Source of the DNA: Frigidibacter oleivorans
Lineage (GTDB): Bacteria > Pseudomonadota > Alphaproteobacteria > Rhodobacterales > Rhodobacteraceae
NCBI RefSeq assembly: GCF_003993775.1
Contig: NZ_RJRZ01000002.1
Coordinates: 62,001 to 126,000 of the forward strand
Reading direction: 5' to 3'
Length of the DNA stretch: 64,000 bases
The position numbers and the translations under genes are program-made. The notes under the pieces are model-generated. The model was not told the origin of the DNA, did not search any database, and was given only the letters and a program-made list of their open reading frames with translations. Positions 17,766-26,075 of this stretch are shown here, piece after piece. How positions within the stretch are numbered: position 1 is the stretch's first letter; the number at the start of each line of letters is the position of its first letter.

Positions 17766-19156
17766 TGCGGTGGCACCTGTCGCTGCGGGCGCGACTGTTC
17801 CTGCTGCTGATCCTGCCGCTGATCCTGGTGGCGGCGGTCGCGTCCTCCGCCCGCTACCTGTCGGCGAACAGGCTGTCGCAGGAACTGTACGACAACACCC
17901 TGCTGGCCGTGGCGCTGACCATCTCGCGCGATGTGGTGATCTCGGAAGGCGACATCCTGACCGAAACGCTGCTGGAAGACCTCACCGCTGCGCTGGGCGA
18001 TCCGGTCTATTACCGGATCACCGGGCCGGACGGCAGCTTCGTCACCGGCTATTCCGACCCGCCCGATCCGCCGGAGGGGATGGTGCAGGACAGCGCCTCG
18101 CCGATGTTCTACGACAGCGTGTCGCTGGGCCAGACGGTCCGCGCCGTCACCCTGCGCGAGTTCATCGGCGAGCCGCGGTTCGGCGGCTGGGTCACGGTCG
18201 AGGTCTGGCAGACCACCACGCAGCGCCGCGCCCTGTCACGGGAACTGGTCGCGCAGTCCATCATGCTGCTGGGGTCGGTGATCGTCACCGCCGCGCTGGT
18301 CCTGTGGTTTGCCATCCAGCTGGGCCTGAAGCCGCTGCTGGAACTGCGCGAGGCCATCGGCCAGCGCAGCGCCGACGACCTGCGCCCGATCCGCCGCTGG
18401 GTGCCGCCCGAACTGCGCCCGCTGGTGCGCACGCTGAATTCGCTGTTCGACCGGCTGTCGCGGGCCATCGCGCTGCGCGACGGCTTCATCTCGGACGCGG
18501 CGCATCAGATGCGCAATCCGGTGGCCGCGATCCAGAGCCTGGCCGAGGCCGCGATCAGCGCTCCCGACGAGGCCGAACTGCGGTCGCGCGTGCAGGACGT
18601 GGCGGAAAGCGCGCGGCACACCAGCCGGCTGACCTCGCAACTGCTGTCGCTGGAACGGGTGCGCGGCCGCAGCCTCAGGCTGCTGGCCAAGCCGCTGGAT
18701 CTGGTGGCGCTGGTGCGGAACAAGGTCCGCCCCTTCGCGGAAACCCAGCTGCGGCGCGGTGTCGATGTGGGCTTCTCGGTCACCGGCACGCCGGAGCCGG
18801 TAGCCTGCGATCCGGTCCTGATCGAGGAACTGGTGACCAATATCCTCGACAATGCGGCGAAATACGCGCTGCGCCCCGGCGGCCAGATGGATGCCGTGGT
18901 GTCCTTCGAGCCCGATGTCGTCCGCCTGCGGTTCAGCGACGACGGCCCCGGCATCCCCGAGGATCTGCGCGAGCGGATCTTCGACCGCTTCTTCCGCATC
19001 GACACGGATCATGCCTCGGGATGCGGCCTTGGCCTCGCGATCGTGCATGACGTGGCACAGGGCCATGGCGGCACCGTGCGCTGCCTGTCGAACGAGAAGG
19101 GCTCGACCTTCGAGGTGGTGCTGCCCCGGACGATCCCGGACGACGTGGCGGCCTAG
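17762..19156 (+). CDS. tctE: Sensor histidine kinase TctE
   Basis: A 464-aa membrane kinase for TctD. Two transmembrane helices (about 8-28 and 163-187) flank a periplasmic sensor region of about 130 residues, fitting direct sensing of an external carboxylate. The cytoplasmic part has a linker, then the H-box FISDAAHQMRNP with His248 as phosphorylation site. ATP-binding N, G1 and G2 boxes follow (ILDNAAKYAL, DDGPGIPEDL, GCGLGLAIV). It overlaps tctD by 4 bp and ends 44 bp before the convergent IclR gene. It is 464 aa, close to the usual TctE size. Confidence 0.9.
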   Translation: MMRWHLSLRARLFLLLILPLILVAAVASSARYLSANRLSQELYDNTLLAVALTISRDVVISEGDILTETLLEDLTAALGDPVYYRITGPDGSFVTGYSDPPDPPEGMVQDSASPMFYDSVSLGQTVRAVTLREFIGEPRFGGWVTVEVWQTTTQRRALSRELVAQSIMLLGSVIVTAALVLWFAIQLGLKPLLELREAIGQRSADDLRPIRRWVPPELRPLVRTLNSLFDRLSRAIALRDGFISDAAHQMRNPVAAIQSLAEAAISAPDEAELRSRVQDVAESARHTSRLTSQLLSLERVRGRSLRLLAKPLDLVALVRNKVRPFAETQLRRGVDVGFSVTGTPEPVACDPVLIEELVTNILDNAAKYALRPGGQMDAVVSFEPDVVRLRFSDDGPGIPEDLRERIFDRFFRIDTDHASGCGLGLAIVHDVAQGHGGTVRCLSNEKGSTFEVVLPRTIPDDVAA

Positions 19157-19200
19157 CTGGTCCTCGGCGGCGGCTGCGAAGGGGTCGAGGGGCGCCGGGC

Positions 19201-19968
19201 TCAGCGCGGCCGGGCGCCCAGCGCGTTGGAGATGTCGCCGGTCAGGGCCAGCAGCCTGTGCACCAGCTGCGGATCCGGCGGCGTGGTGATGTGCTGCACG
19301 CTGCCGATCAGGCCGATGCTGCCGACAAGCCGCTGTTCATAGTTGAAGATCGGCGCCGCGATCGCGTTCACGCCAAGCAGGCTTTCCTCGGGCGCGGCCG
19401 CATAACCGAGACGCCGGACCTCGGCAATCTCGGCGGCCAGACGGGCGGGATCGGTCACGCTGCGGGTGGTGATCGCCGGTAGCGGTGCCGCCAGGGCCCG
19501 CGACAGCGCGTCCGCGGGACCGAAGGCGAGGTAGATCTTGCCCTGGGCGGAGGCGTGCAACGTCAGTTCGCTTCCGGCGCGCACGCCGATCTCGATCTGA
19601 TGGTTGCTCGGGACCGTGGCCACCACATAGGCCGACCGCGGGCTGGGGGTGCTGAGCACGACCGCCAGCCCCAGTTCGTTGCGGGCCGCCTGCATCAGCG
19701 GCAGCGCGATGGCCGCCACATCATCCAGATCGGGCGCATTGCGCGCCAGAAGCCAGGTCTTCGGACCCAGACGATAGCGCGACGTCGCCGGATCCTGCGC
19801 GACGAAGCCGCGGTCGATCAGGGTCTGCAGATGCTTGAACACAGCGCTCTTGGCGATTCCCACCGCCTGCGCGATCTGCGTCACCCCCGCACCCTGCGCC
19901 TCGAACGCAACAAATTCGAGGATCTGCAGGCAGATGTCCGCTGCCTTAACCCCTTCGCTGACCGTCAT
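19201..19968 (-). CDS. IclR-family transcriptional regulator
   Basis: A 255-aa regulator with an N-terminal winged helix (VTQIAQAVGIAKSAVFKHLQTLIDRGFV, about 29-56) and an IclR effector domain (HASAQGKIYLAF, ESLLGVNAIAAPIFNYEQRLVGSIGLIG). I use ATG 19968; a GTG at 19980 would add four residues. It is transcribed away from the TRAP/catabolic operon that starts at 20105. A strong promoter followed at once by a perfect palindrome lies between them, so repression relieved by the substrate is the simplest model. The effector is unknown and probably is the compound carried by the TRAP system. Confidence 0.88.
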   Translation of the reverse strand: MTVSEGVKAADICLQILEFVAFEAQGAGVTQIAQAVGIAKSAVFKHLQTLIDRGFVAQDPATSRYRLGPKTWLLARNAPDLDDVAAIALPLMQAARNELGLAVVLSTPSPRSAYVVATVPSNHQIEIGVRAGSELTLHASAQGKIYLAFGPADALSRALAAPLPAITTRSVTDPARLAAEIAEVRRLGYAAAPEESLLGVNAIAAPIFNYEQRLVGSIGLIGSVQHITTPPDPQLVHRLLALTGDISNALGARPR

Positions 19969-20028
19969 ATTCCCTGCCACTTGTCGTTCTGATCCGCCTG
20001 CGGCGCCACGGTCGCCCGCATCACCGCA

Positions 20029-20057
20029 TTGACAATTTCTAGCACATCCCGATTATG
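20029..20057 (+). promoter_or_regulatory. Sigma-70 promoter of the TRAP/catabolic operon
   Basis: TTGACA (20029-20034), a 17-base spacer and ATTATG (20052-20057) form a near-consensus promoter, rare in so GC-rich a genome. The ATG of dctP is 48 bp downstream. The IclR-type palindrome begins at the next base, so a bound protein would cover the transcription start. Confidence 0.8.
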
Positions 20058-20090
20058 GAGAACAGTGTTCTCTACAGGAGAACGCATCTC
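20058..20090. promoter_or_regulatory. IclR operator: palindrome plus half-site repeat
   Basis: GAGAACAGTGTTCTC (20058-20072) is a perfect 7-1-7 inverted repeat. Just after it, GAGAACGCATCTC (20078-20090) repeats the left half and a degraded right half, 20 bp away on the same face of the helix. Both lie between the -10 box and the dctP ribosome site GGGAGGAG. The arrangement fits repression by the divergent IclR protein; which protein binds is inferred. Confidence 0.7.
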
Positions 20091-20104
20091 TGGGAGGAGT
20101 ATCC

Positions 20105-21097
20105 ATGACCCGTCTTCTGGCACTGTCGGCGCTGCTGCTCGGCTCGACCGCCGTCCACGCCTTCGCCGAACCCGTCACCCTGCGCCTCGGCCATGCCGTC
20201 TTCGAGGCACACCCGAACCACGATACGGCGGTCCGCTTCAAGGAAGCCGTCGAGCGCCTGACGAATGGCGAGGTCAAGATCGAGATCTTTCCCGCCCGCC
20301 AGCTGGGTGACGTGAAAGAGCTGATGGAGGGCGTCCAGCTCGGCACCGTCGACATGACCGTCAACGCCTCTTCCGCCTTTGCGACGCTCGAGCCTTCGGT
20401 CGATGCCTTCCAGCTGCCCGGCGTGATCCCGAGCTATGAAGGATTCGCGCAACTCGCCGTCTCGGAACCGGCGCGCGAGATCATGGACACGCTGGAAAAG
20501 CACGGAATGATCGCGCTCGGCCTCTATGAGGGCGGCCAGCGCCACTTTCTGACGGTGGGCGAGCCGGTCACCGCGATGGAGGGTTTCAAGGGCCTGAAGA
20601 CCCGCGTGGCCCCGGTGAAGCTGTTCCTCGATGTCTGGTCCGCGCTCGGCACCAATCCGACGCCGATGGCCTATGGTGAGGTCTACTCCGCCCTGGAAAC
20701 CGGCACGCTCGATGCCGTCGAGATCAACCTGACCTCGATCGAATCCGAAAAGTTCTACGAGGTCGCCAAGGGCGTCACCCTGACCGGCCACTATTTCTGG
20801 CCGAGCTTCCTGCTGGTCAACAAGGATGTGTTCGACGGCCTGACGCCCGAGCAGCAGGCCGCGATCAAGGAGGCCGCGGTGGAGATCACCGAACCGCAGG
20901 TGATGGCCGTCAAGGCGCTGGACGAGAAGGTCGTGGCGCATCTCGAAGAGCTGAACATCCCGGTGATTACCCCCGACGCGGCCTTTGCCGCCGCCTTCGA
21001 CGATGCCGTGGCCCCGGTCGTCGCGACCTACCGCGACGCAGACCCGCTGATCGGCGCCTTCGTCGATGCGGCCGAAGCGCTGCCGCGCACGAACTGA
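20105..21097 (+). CDS. TRAP transporter substrate-binding protein DctP
   Basis: A 330-aa periplasmic receptor. The signal peptide (1-21) ends VHAFA. The mature part begins VTLRLGHAV and carries the DctP helix GFKGLKTRVAP, whose arginine binds the carboxylate of the ligand, then NPTPMAYGEVYSALETGTLDAVE (about 180-202), the typical family region. It should capture an organic acid for DctQ and DctM directly downstream. It is the first gene of an operon that runs without a clear terminator to the GMC oxidoreductase at 29084. Ligand identity cannot be read; the enzymes downstream suggest a hydroxy- or oxo-carboxylate. Confidence 0.92.
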   Translation: MTRLLALSALLLGSTAVHAFAEPVTLRLGHAVFEAHPNHDTAVRFKEAVERLTNGEVKIEIFPARQLGDVKELMEGVQLGTVDMTVNASSAFATLEPSVDAFQLPGVIPSYEGFAQLAVSEPAREIMDTLEKHGMIALGLYEGGQRHFLTVGEPVTAMEGFKGLKTRVAPVKLFLDVWSALGTNPTPMAYGEVYSALETGTLDAVEINLTSIESEKFYEVAKGVTLTGHYFWPSFLLVNKDVFDGLTPEQQAAIKEAAVEITEPQVMAVKALDEKVVAHLEELNIPVITPDAAFAAAFDDAVAPVVATYRDADPLIGAFVDAAEALPRTN

Positions 21098-21149
21098 CCC
21101 AACACCGGCGGGGTCCGCCCCGCCCGACGCTTTATCGGGAGGAGAACCG

Positions 21150-21635
21150 ATGCACCCCTTGCTGAGCGGCTATCGCAGGGCCGTGGAGACCGTCTGCATC
21201 GCAGGCATCTGCATCGTCGCCATCCTCGGCGGGTTGCAGGTGTGGTTTCGCTATGTCTCGGGCAATTCTCTGGTCTGGTCCGAAGAGGTCATGCGCCTGT
21301 CGATGATCTGGACGGTCATGCTGGGTTCGGGCCTCGCCTATTCGCGGGGCCAGTTTCTGGGCATGCAGTTCCTGGTCGAGGCGCTGCCCCAACCGCTGGC
21401 ACGGGCCTGCAATCTGCTCTCCGCCCTGCTCGTCGTCGGCTTTCTGGCGGCGATCGCCTGGTTCGGCTGGAAATTCGCCTGGAAGACCCGCCTGCAACTG
21501 TCCAGCACGCTCGGCTATTCGCTGATCTGGCTGCATGTGTCGATTGTCGTCGGCTCGATCCTGATGGCGGCCCATGTGCTTGCCGAGGCGATCTGGGGCA
21601 GACGGCCCCTGCTGGCCGAGGAGGCGATCCGATGA
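21150..21635 (+). CDS. TRAP transporter small membrane subunit DctQ
   Basis: A 161-aa protein with four transmembrane helices (about 14-32, 48-66, 86-108, 128-148). The family pattern FRYVSGNSLVWSEEVMRLSMIW (27-48) is present. The start at ATG 21150 has GGGAGGAG upstream; the frame opens earlier within dctP. It overlaps dctM by ATGA. DctQ couples the DctP receptor to the DctM channel. Confidence 0.92.
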   Translation: MHPLLSGYRRAVETVCIAGICIVAILGGLQVWFRYVSGNSLVWSEEVMRLSMIWTVMLGSGLAYSRGQFLGMQFLVEALPQPLARACNLLSALLVVGFLAAIAWFGWKFAWKTRLQLSSTLGYSLIWLHVSIVVGSILMAAHVLAEAIWGRRPLLAEEAIR

Positions 21636-22912
21636 TCTGGCTCGGGTCGATCTTCGTCTTCACGCTGCTCATCGGCGTGCCGATCGCCTTCGTGCTGGGG
21701 ATCAGCGGCCTTGGCTATTTCGTCATGACCGACCAGACGAAGTTCCTGATCGCACTGCCGCAGCGGATGATCGCGGGCATGGACCAGTTCGTGCTGCTGG
21801 CGATACCGCTGTTCGTGCTGGCGGGCAGCATCATGGATGTGGGCGGACTGACGCGCCGCCTGGTCGGGCTGGCAAACTCTGTCGTCGGGCGGTTCCGGGG
21901 CGGATTGTCGCTGACCGCCGTCTGGGGGGCGTTCCTGTTCGGCGGCGTCTCCGGCTCGGCCGCCGCCGATGCCGCGGCGCTCGGCACCGTGCTGGTTCCC
22001 GACATGAAGCGGCAGGGCTATGACGAGGATTATTCCGCGGCGCTCATCGCCGTGTCGTCGCTGATGGCGCCGCTGGTGCCCCCGTCCATCGCGATGATCA
22101 TCTACGGCGCGCTGTCCGGCACCTCGATCTCGCAGCTGCTGATCGCGGGCATCGTGCCGGGGGTGATGCTGGCGGCGATCCTGTCCTGCTATGCGATCTG
22201 GGTCGCGCATCGCGAGCAGTATCCGCGGGCCGAGGCCCTGCCCCCGGCCGAGATCCTGCGCAACGCGGTGCAGGCGATCCCGGTCATGCTGCTGCCGGTC
22301 ATCATCGTGGTGGGCATCCGCGGCGGCATCTTCACCGCGACCGAGGCCGCGGCCGTCGCCGCCATCTACGCGCTGCTCGTGTCAGGCTTCGTCTACCGGG
22401 CGCTCAGCTGGCGGTTCCTGCGCGAGGCGCTGCTGTCGACGGCCATCATCTCGTCCGCGATCTACATCCTGATCGCTATGGCCAATATCGCGGCCTTCAT
22501 CTTCGCGATCGAGCAGTTGCCGCAAAAGGCGGTCGCCGGCCTGACGACGGTCACGGACAACCCGCTGCTGATCCTTCTGATGGTCAATATCATCCTGCTG
22601 ATCCTCGGCATGTTCCTCGACACGATCGGGATCCTGATCCTGACCGTTCCGGCACTGACGGCCATCGGCACGACGCTGGGAATGGACCCGGTGCATCTGG
22701 GGGTAATGGTCGTCTTCAACGTGCTGATCGGTTTCGTCACGCCGCCGGTCGGCCTGTGCCTCTTCGTCATTGCCGGCGTCACCGGCCGCCCGATCGAGAG
22801 GATCAGCCTCAAGGCGCTGCCGATGATCGCGCTGGCGCTGATCGTGCTCGCCATCGTCGCGCTGGTCCCGGATGTGGTGCTGTTCCTGCCCCGGGCCATC
22901 GGGGGGGCATGA
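21632..22912 (+). CDS. TRAP transporter large permease DctM
   Basis: A 426-aa ion-transporter-type permease with about twelve hydrophobic segments. The family signatures AIPLFVLAGSIMDVGGLTRRL (about 54-74), [18 protein letters not shown] (near 108-125), PPSIAMIIYG and GFVTPPVGLCLFV are in order. It uses a sodium gradient to drive uptake. The start at ATG 21632 overlaps the dctQ stop, and its stop almost touches the next gene, tying transport to the flavoprotein and downstream enzymes in one transcript. Confidence 0.93.
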   Translation: MIWLGSIFVFTLLIGVPIAFVLGISGLGYFVMTDQTKFLIALPQRMIAGMDQFVLLAIPLFVLAGSIMDVGGLTRRLVGLANSVVGRFRGGLSLTAVWGAFLFGGVSGSAAADAAALGTVLVPDMKRQGYDEDYSAALIAVSSLMAPLVPPSIAMIIYGALSGTSISQLLIAGIVPGVMLAAILSCYAIWVAHREQYPRAEALPPAEILRNAVQAIPVMLLPVIIVVGIRGGIFTATEAAAVAAIYALLVSGFVYRALSWRFLREALLSTAIISSAIYILIAMANIAAFIFAIEQLPQKAVAGLTTVTDNPLLILLMVNIILLILGMFLDTIGILILTVPALTAIGTTLGMDPVHLGVMVVFNVLIGFVTPPVGLCLFVIAGVTGRPIERISLKALPMIALALIVLAIVALVPDVVLFLPRAIGGA

Positions 22913-22914
22913 CG

Positions 22915-23988
22915 ATGACGCGTCTGGAAACAAGGGTGGGCCGCCTCAGGCTGAAGAACCCCGTCATCGCCGCGGCGGGCGAGCACATGATCGACGCGGC
23001 CGGCATCCGGTCGGCGATCCTGGCGGGCGCCGGTGCGGTGGTGGGCAAGTCCACCAACGAATCCGAGGCCGCGAAGGACCAGCTGACCCGCGCGGAATAT
23101 GTGGCGCTGGACCCGGACTGGCGGCCCGTGACATGGGGCGCCGACGCGCCCCGCGCGACGGTGCTGACCCGGTCGGGCCTGACCCCGCTGCCCTTCGACG
23201 CCTGGCTCGCCCAATGCGTCGAAATGGATGCCTTCGCCGGTCTGCACGACTGTCTCTATGTGCCGTCGCTGATCCTCGCCGCCCCCGGACCGGCGGTGGA
23301 GATGGCGCGCGCGGTCCAGGCCGCGGGCCTGCGGGTGCTCGAATTCAACATCGGCACCCCCTATGCCAGCCAGGCGGCGACAGGCGCGGTCTCGACCGAA
23401 CTGTCGCCCGACCGCGTCGGCGACCTGACGCGGATGATGGTGCAGGCCGTGGACATTCCGGTCTGGGTCAAGATCACCGGGCAGAGCGAACGCGTTCCCG
23501 ACCTTGCCGCCGCGGCCTTCGCGGCCGGTGCGGAAAGCGTGGTGATGGCCGGCCGCGCATTGGGGATGCTGCCCGATCTCGACACGATGGCGCCGATGCT
23601 GGGAACCAGCTGCGGAATCGGCGGCTGGTGGAACCTGCCGCTGACCTGCCACTGGCTCGCCACCACCCGCGCGGCCCTGGGGCCGGGGCCGAGCCTCATC
23701 GGCATCAACGGCGCCACGAACGGCGAGGACGTGGCGCGAATGCTGCTCGCCGGCGCCTCTGCCGTGGGCCTGTCGTCCGAAGTCATGCTGCGCGGATGGC
23801 CGGTGCTGACCGAGGCCGTCGCCGAACTCGACCGCTATTGCACCGCCAAGAACCTGACCGCGGCGGATCTGGTCGGCCGCGCGGGCGATGCGCGCAAACG
23901 CTTCGCCGACATGCCGAAACTCGACGACCACTGGCGCAACTTCATTCCCGCGCCCTCTGACGCGGCTCTCACGGAGACCACGACATGA
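22915..23988 (+). CDS. Dihydroorotate/dihydropyrimidine dehydrogenase-like FMN protein (PreA-like, no Fe-S domain)
   Basis: A 357-aa TIM-barrel flavoprotein of the DHODH/PreA superfamily. LRLKNPVIAAAGEHM (about 10-24) is the usual entry to the barrel, NIGTPYAS corresponds to the substrate-binding NxxxP loop, and VWVKITGQSE supplies the FMN lysine. INGATNGEDVARMLLAGASAVGL near the end is the phosphate-binding region. It is not PyrD: it lacks the canonical PyrD sequence motifs and also the C-terminal ferredoxin domain of PreA. An ATG at 22909 touches the dctM stop, but the G-rich ribosome site fits 22915 better. It probably reduces or oxidises a C=C or C=N bond in the imported compound. Substrate unknown. 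Confidence 0.75.
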   Translation: MTRLETRVGRLRLKNPVIAAAGEHMIDAAGIRSAILAGAGAVVGKSTNESEAAKDQLTRAEYVALDPDWRPVTWGADAPRATVLTRSGLTPLPFDAWLAQCVEMDAFAGLHDCLYVPSLILAAPGPAVEMARAVQAAGLRVLEFNIGTPYASQAATGAVSTELSPDRVGDLTRMMVQAVDIPVWVKITGQSERVPDLAAAAFAAGAESVVMAGRALGMLPDLDTMAPMLGTSCGIGGWWNLPLTCHWLATTRAALGPGPSLIGINGATNGEDVARMLLAGASAVGLSSEVMLRGWPVLTEAVAELDRYCTAKNLTAADLVGRAGDARKRFADMPKLDDHWRNFIPAPSDAALTETTT

Positions 23989-24890
23989 CCGATCTCACTG
24001 CCCGCGTCGACGCGCTGATGAAAGGCGCGGTCGACCTGCATATCCATTCGGGGCCCTCGCTGCATCCGCGCAAGGTGGACCATATGGAGGTGCTGCGCGC
24101 CGCGGATGCCGCGGGCATGCGCGCGATCCTTCTGAAGGATCACTACTATCCCACGATGCCGATCACCCGGCTGATGAACGACAACCTCGGTTGCCAGACC
24201 GAGGCGATCGGCGCCATCGTGTTGAACAACCCGGTCGGCGGGCTGAACCCTTCTGCCGTGGACTATGCGCTGAAACAGGGCGCGCGCGTGGTGTGGATGG
24301 CGACGGCCCATGCCAGGAACCATCTGGACCACGAGGCCAAGGAAGCCGATTTCAAGAACAAGTTCCCGGTCAATTCCAAGAAGACCGTGGCCGCGATCCC
24401 GGCGACCCTGACCGACGAGGCGGGCGCGGTGCGTGACGAGGTGAAGCTGATCCTCGACCTGATCGCGGAAAACGACGCGGTCGTCTCTGCCGGGCACCAC
24501 CACATCAGCGAGGCGTTCCCGTTCTACGAGGAAGCGAAGGCGCGCGGCGTGACGCGACTGTTCCTGAACCATCCGACCTACGTCAACGAAGGCAGCCTCG
24601 AAGACATCAGGTCCCTCGTGGCGATGGGCGTGAAGATGGAACATTCGATCTGCATGTTCATCCCCTCGACCTTCCACCTCTTCGATGACAACCACCTGCG
24701 GGCGGTGATCGCGGCGGCGGGGGTCGAGAACACCTTCTTCGGCTCCGACCTCGGCCAGAAGAACAACCCCACCCCGGTCGAAGGCATGCGCTCGATGATC
24801 GAGCTGCTGATCAAGCTCGGCCATGACGATGCCGAGGTGCGGATGATGACTTCGACCGTCGCGAGGGAACTGGCGGGGATCGAGGGATGA
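23985..24890 (+). CDS. DUF6282-like amidohydrolase-fold protein
   Basis: A 301-aa protein resembling the DUF6282 group of amidohydrolase-like metal enzymes. An HxH metal motif opens the barrel (VDLHIHSGPS, about 16-25), a lysine-histidine pair follows (LLKDHYYPT, 47-55), then SAGHHHISEA (about 168-177), LNHPTYVNEG (about 194-203) and a late aspartate in FFGSDLGQ (about 247-254), as expected for a binuclear or mononuclear hydrolase. The reaction has not been established for the group as far as I know. It overlaps both neighbours by 4 bp, so it is translated together with the PreA-like enzyme and the aldolase. A hydrolytic or decarboxylation step on the operon's substrate is the likely role. 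Confidence 0.7.
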   Translation: MTDLTARVDALMKGAVDLHIHSGPSLHPRKVDHMEVLRAADAAGMRAILLKDHYYPTMPITRLMNDNLGCQTEAIGAIVLNNPVGGLNPSAVDYALKQGARVVWMATAHARNHLDHEAKEADFKNKFPVNSKKTVAAIPATLTDEAGAVRDEVKLILDLIAENDAVVSAGHHHISEAFPFYEEAKARGVTRLFLNHPTYVNEGSLEDIRSLVAMGVKMEHSICMFIPSTFHLFDDNHLRAVIAAAGVENTFFGSDLGQKNNPTPVEGMRSMIELLIKLGHDDAEVRMMTSTVARELAGIEG

Positions 24891-25630
24891 GCCTGCGCAG
24901 GCGCATCCTTGCGGGCGAGCGGCTGGTGGGTTGCTTCGTCAAGACGCCGAGCCCGCAGGTGATCGAGTTGCTGGGTCTGGGCGGCATGGATTTCGTGGTC
25001 GCCGACCGGGAACATGCACCCATCGGGACCGGTGCGCTCGACCTGATGACGCTGGCTGGCCGGTCGGTCGGCCTTCCGGTCCTGATCCGGTCCCGCAATG
25101 CAGAGGGGGCGGAAATCTGGCCCGCGCTCGACATGGGCTGCGCGGGGGTGATGGTGCCGCATGTCCGCAGCGCGGCCGGGGCCGAGGCGGCGGCGGGCGC
25201 GATGAAATACGGGCGCGGCCGCGGCTTCTCGCCCTCCGGCCGTGCCGGGGCCTATGGCACGATGCCGGGGGCGGACTATCGCCGCCGGCAGGATGACGAG
25301 GGGGTCTTCCTCGCCCAGATCGAGGATGCCGCCGCGCTCGACCACCTGGACGCGATTGCGGCGGTGCCCGAGGTCGATGTCCTGTTCATCGGCCCGCAGG
25401 ACCTGTCGCTGTCGCTGGGCTGCGCCGTGACCGCGCCGGAGATGACCGCCGCAACCGAGGCGGTCGTTTCCGCTGCCCGCCGCGCGGGCAAGGCTGCCGG
25501 ACTGTTCGTCGCCGATCCGGCCACCATCGCGGGTCATGTCGCCGGCGGCATCACCCTTTTCGTCTGCGGCTCCGACCAGGGGCTGCTCATCGGCGGCGCA
25601 AGGCGGCTGATGGCCGCCGCGCGCGCCTGA
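24887..25630 (+). CDS. HpcH/HpaI-family class II aldolase
   Basis: A 247-aa metal-dependent pyruvate or oxaloacetate aldolase, related to HpaI, GarL and RhmA. Key residues are visible: H43 (DREHAP), R70 (IRSRNAEG), E146 (AQIEDAAA) and D172 (GPQDLSLSLG); E146 and D172 bind the metal. GCAGVMVPHVRSA (84-96) is a family landmark. The RYG region of typical members is changed to GAYGTMPGADYRR, hinting at a different aldehyde partner. It probably cleaves a 2-oxo-4-hydroxy acid late in the pathway, giving pyruvate and an aldehyde for the downstream dehydrogenase. It overlaps the DUF6282-like gene by 4 bp. Confidence 0.88.
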   Translation: MSLRRRILAGERLVGCFVKTPSPQVIELLGLGGMDFVVADREHAPIGTGALDLMTLAGRSVGLPVLIRSRNAEGAEIWPALDMGCAGVMVPHVRSAAGAEAAAGAMKYGRGRGFSPSGRAGAYGTMPGADYRRRQDDEGVFLAQIEDAAALDHLDAIAAVPEVDVLFIGPQDLSLSLGCAVTAPEMTAATEAVVSAARRAGKAAGLFVADPATIAGHVAGGITLFVCGSDQGLLIGGARRLMAAARA

Positions 25631-25646
25631 CCGCAAGGAGATCACC

Positions 25647-25994
25647 ATGAACATCCATCAGATCGACTGGTCCCGGCTGGAGTGGAAGACCATCCGCCCC
25701 GGTGTCGAGCAGAAGGCGTTTTCCGGGCAGGGGGCGACCATCGCGCTGCACCGCCTGCAGCCGCAGCACGAACCGAAACCGCACAAGCATGACAACGAGC
25801 AGATCGCCTACATCGTCTCCGGCACCTGCGACTTCCATGTCGGCGACAGCGTGACCCGTCTCGGACCCGGCGGGATCATCGTGGTGCCCGGCGGGGTCAT
25901 GCACCATGCCGTGGTCGTCGGCGACGAAGAGGTGATCAACCTCGACGTCTTCACCCCCGCCCGGCCCGAATACGCCCCCCTGCCCGAGGCCTGA
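25647..25994 (+). CDS. Small cupin-domain protein
   Basis: A 115-aa single-domain cupin. The metal site is H46, H48, Q52 (PHKHDNEQIAYIVSG) in motif 1 and H86/H87 (PGGVMHHAVV) in motif 2; a glutamine or E51 replaces the usual glutamate position. The size matches small cupins that act as isomerases, lyases or accessory stabilisers in catabolic operons. It starts 16 bp after the aldolase stop with AAGGAG upstream. A precise role cannot be assigned. Confidence 0.82.
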   Translation: MNIHQIDWSRLEWKTIRPGVEQKAFSGQGATIALHRLQPQHEPKPHKHDNEQIAYIVSGTCDFHVGDSVTRLGPGGIIVVPGGVMHHAVVVGDEEVINLDVFTPARPEYAPLPEA

Positions 25995-26075
25995 TTCCCG
26001 ACCGGGCGTCCTCCTGCCCCTGCTGGTTCGCCCGTCCCGGGGCGCGCCCCGTCTCCTTGCATCCCGGAGTTTCCG

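Noticed and set aside
22915-23988. Pyrimidine biosynthesis enzyme PyrD
   Set aside because: Canonical PyrD motifs are absent and it lies in a transport and catabolic operon, so a housekeeping role is unlikely.
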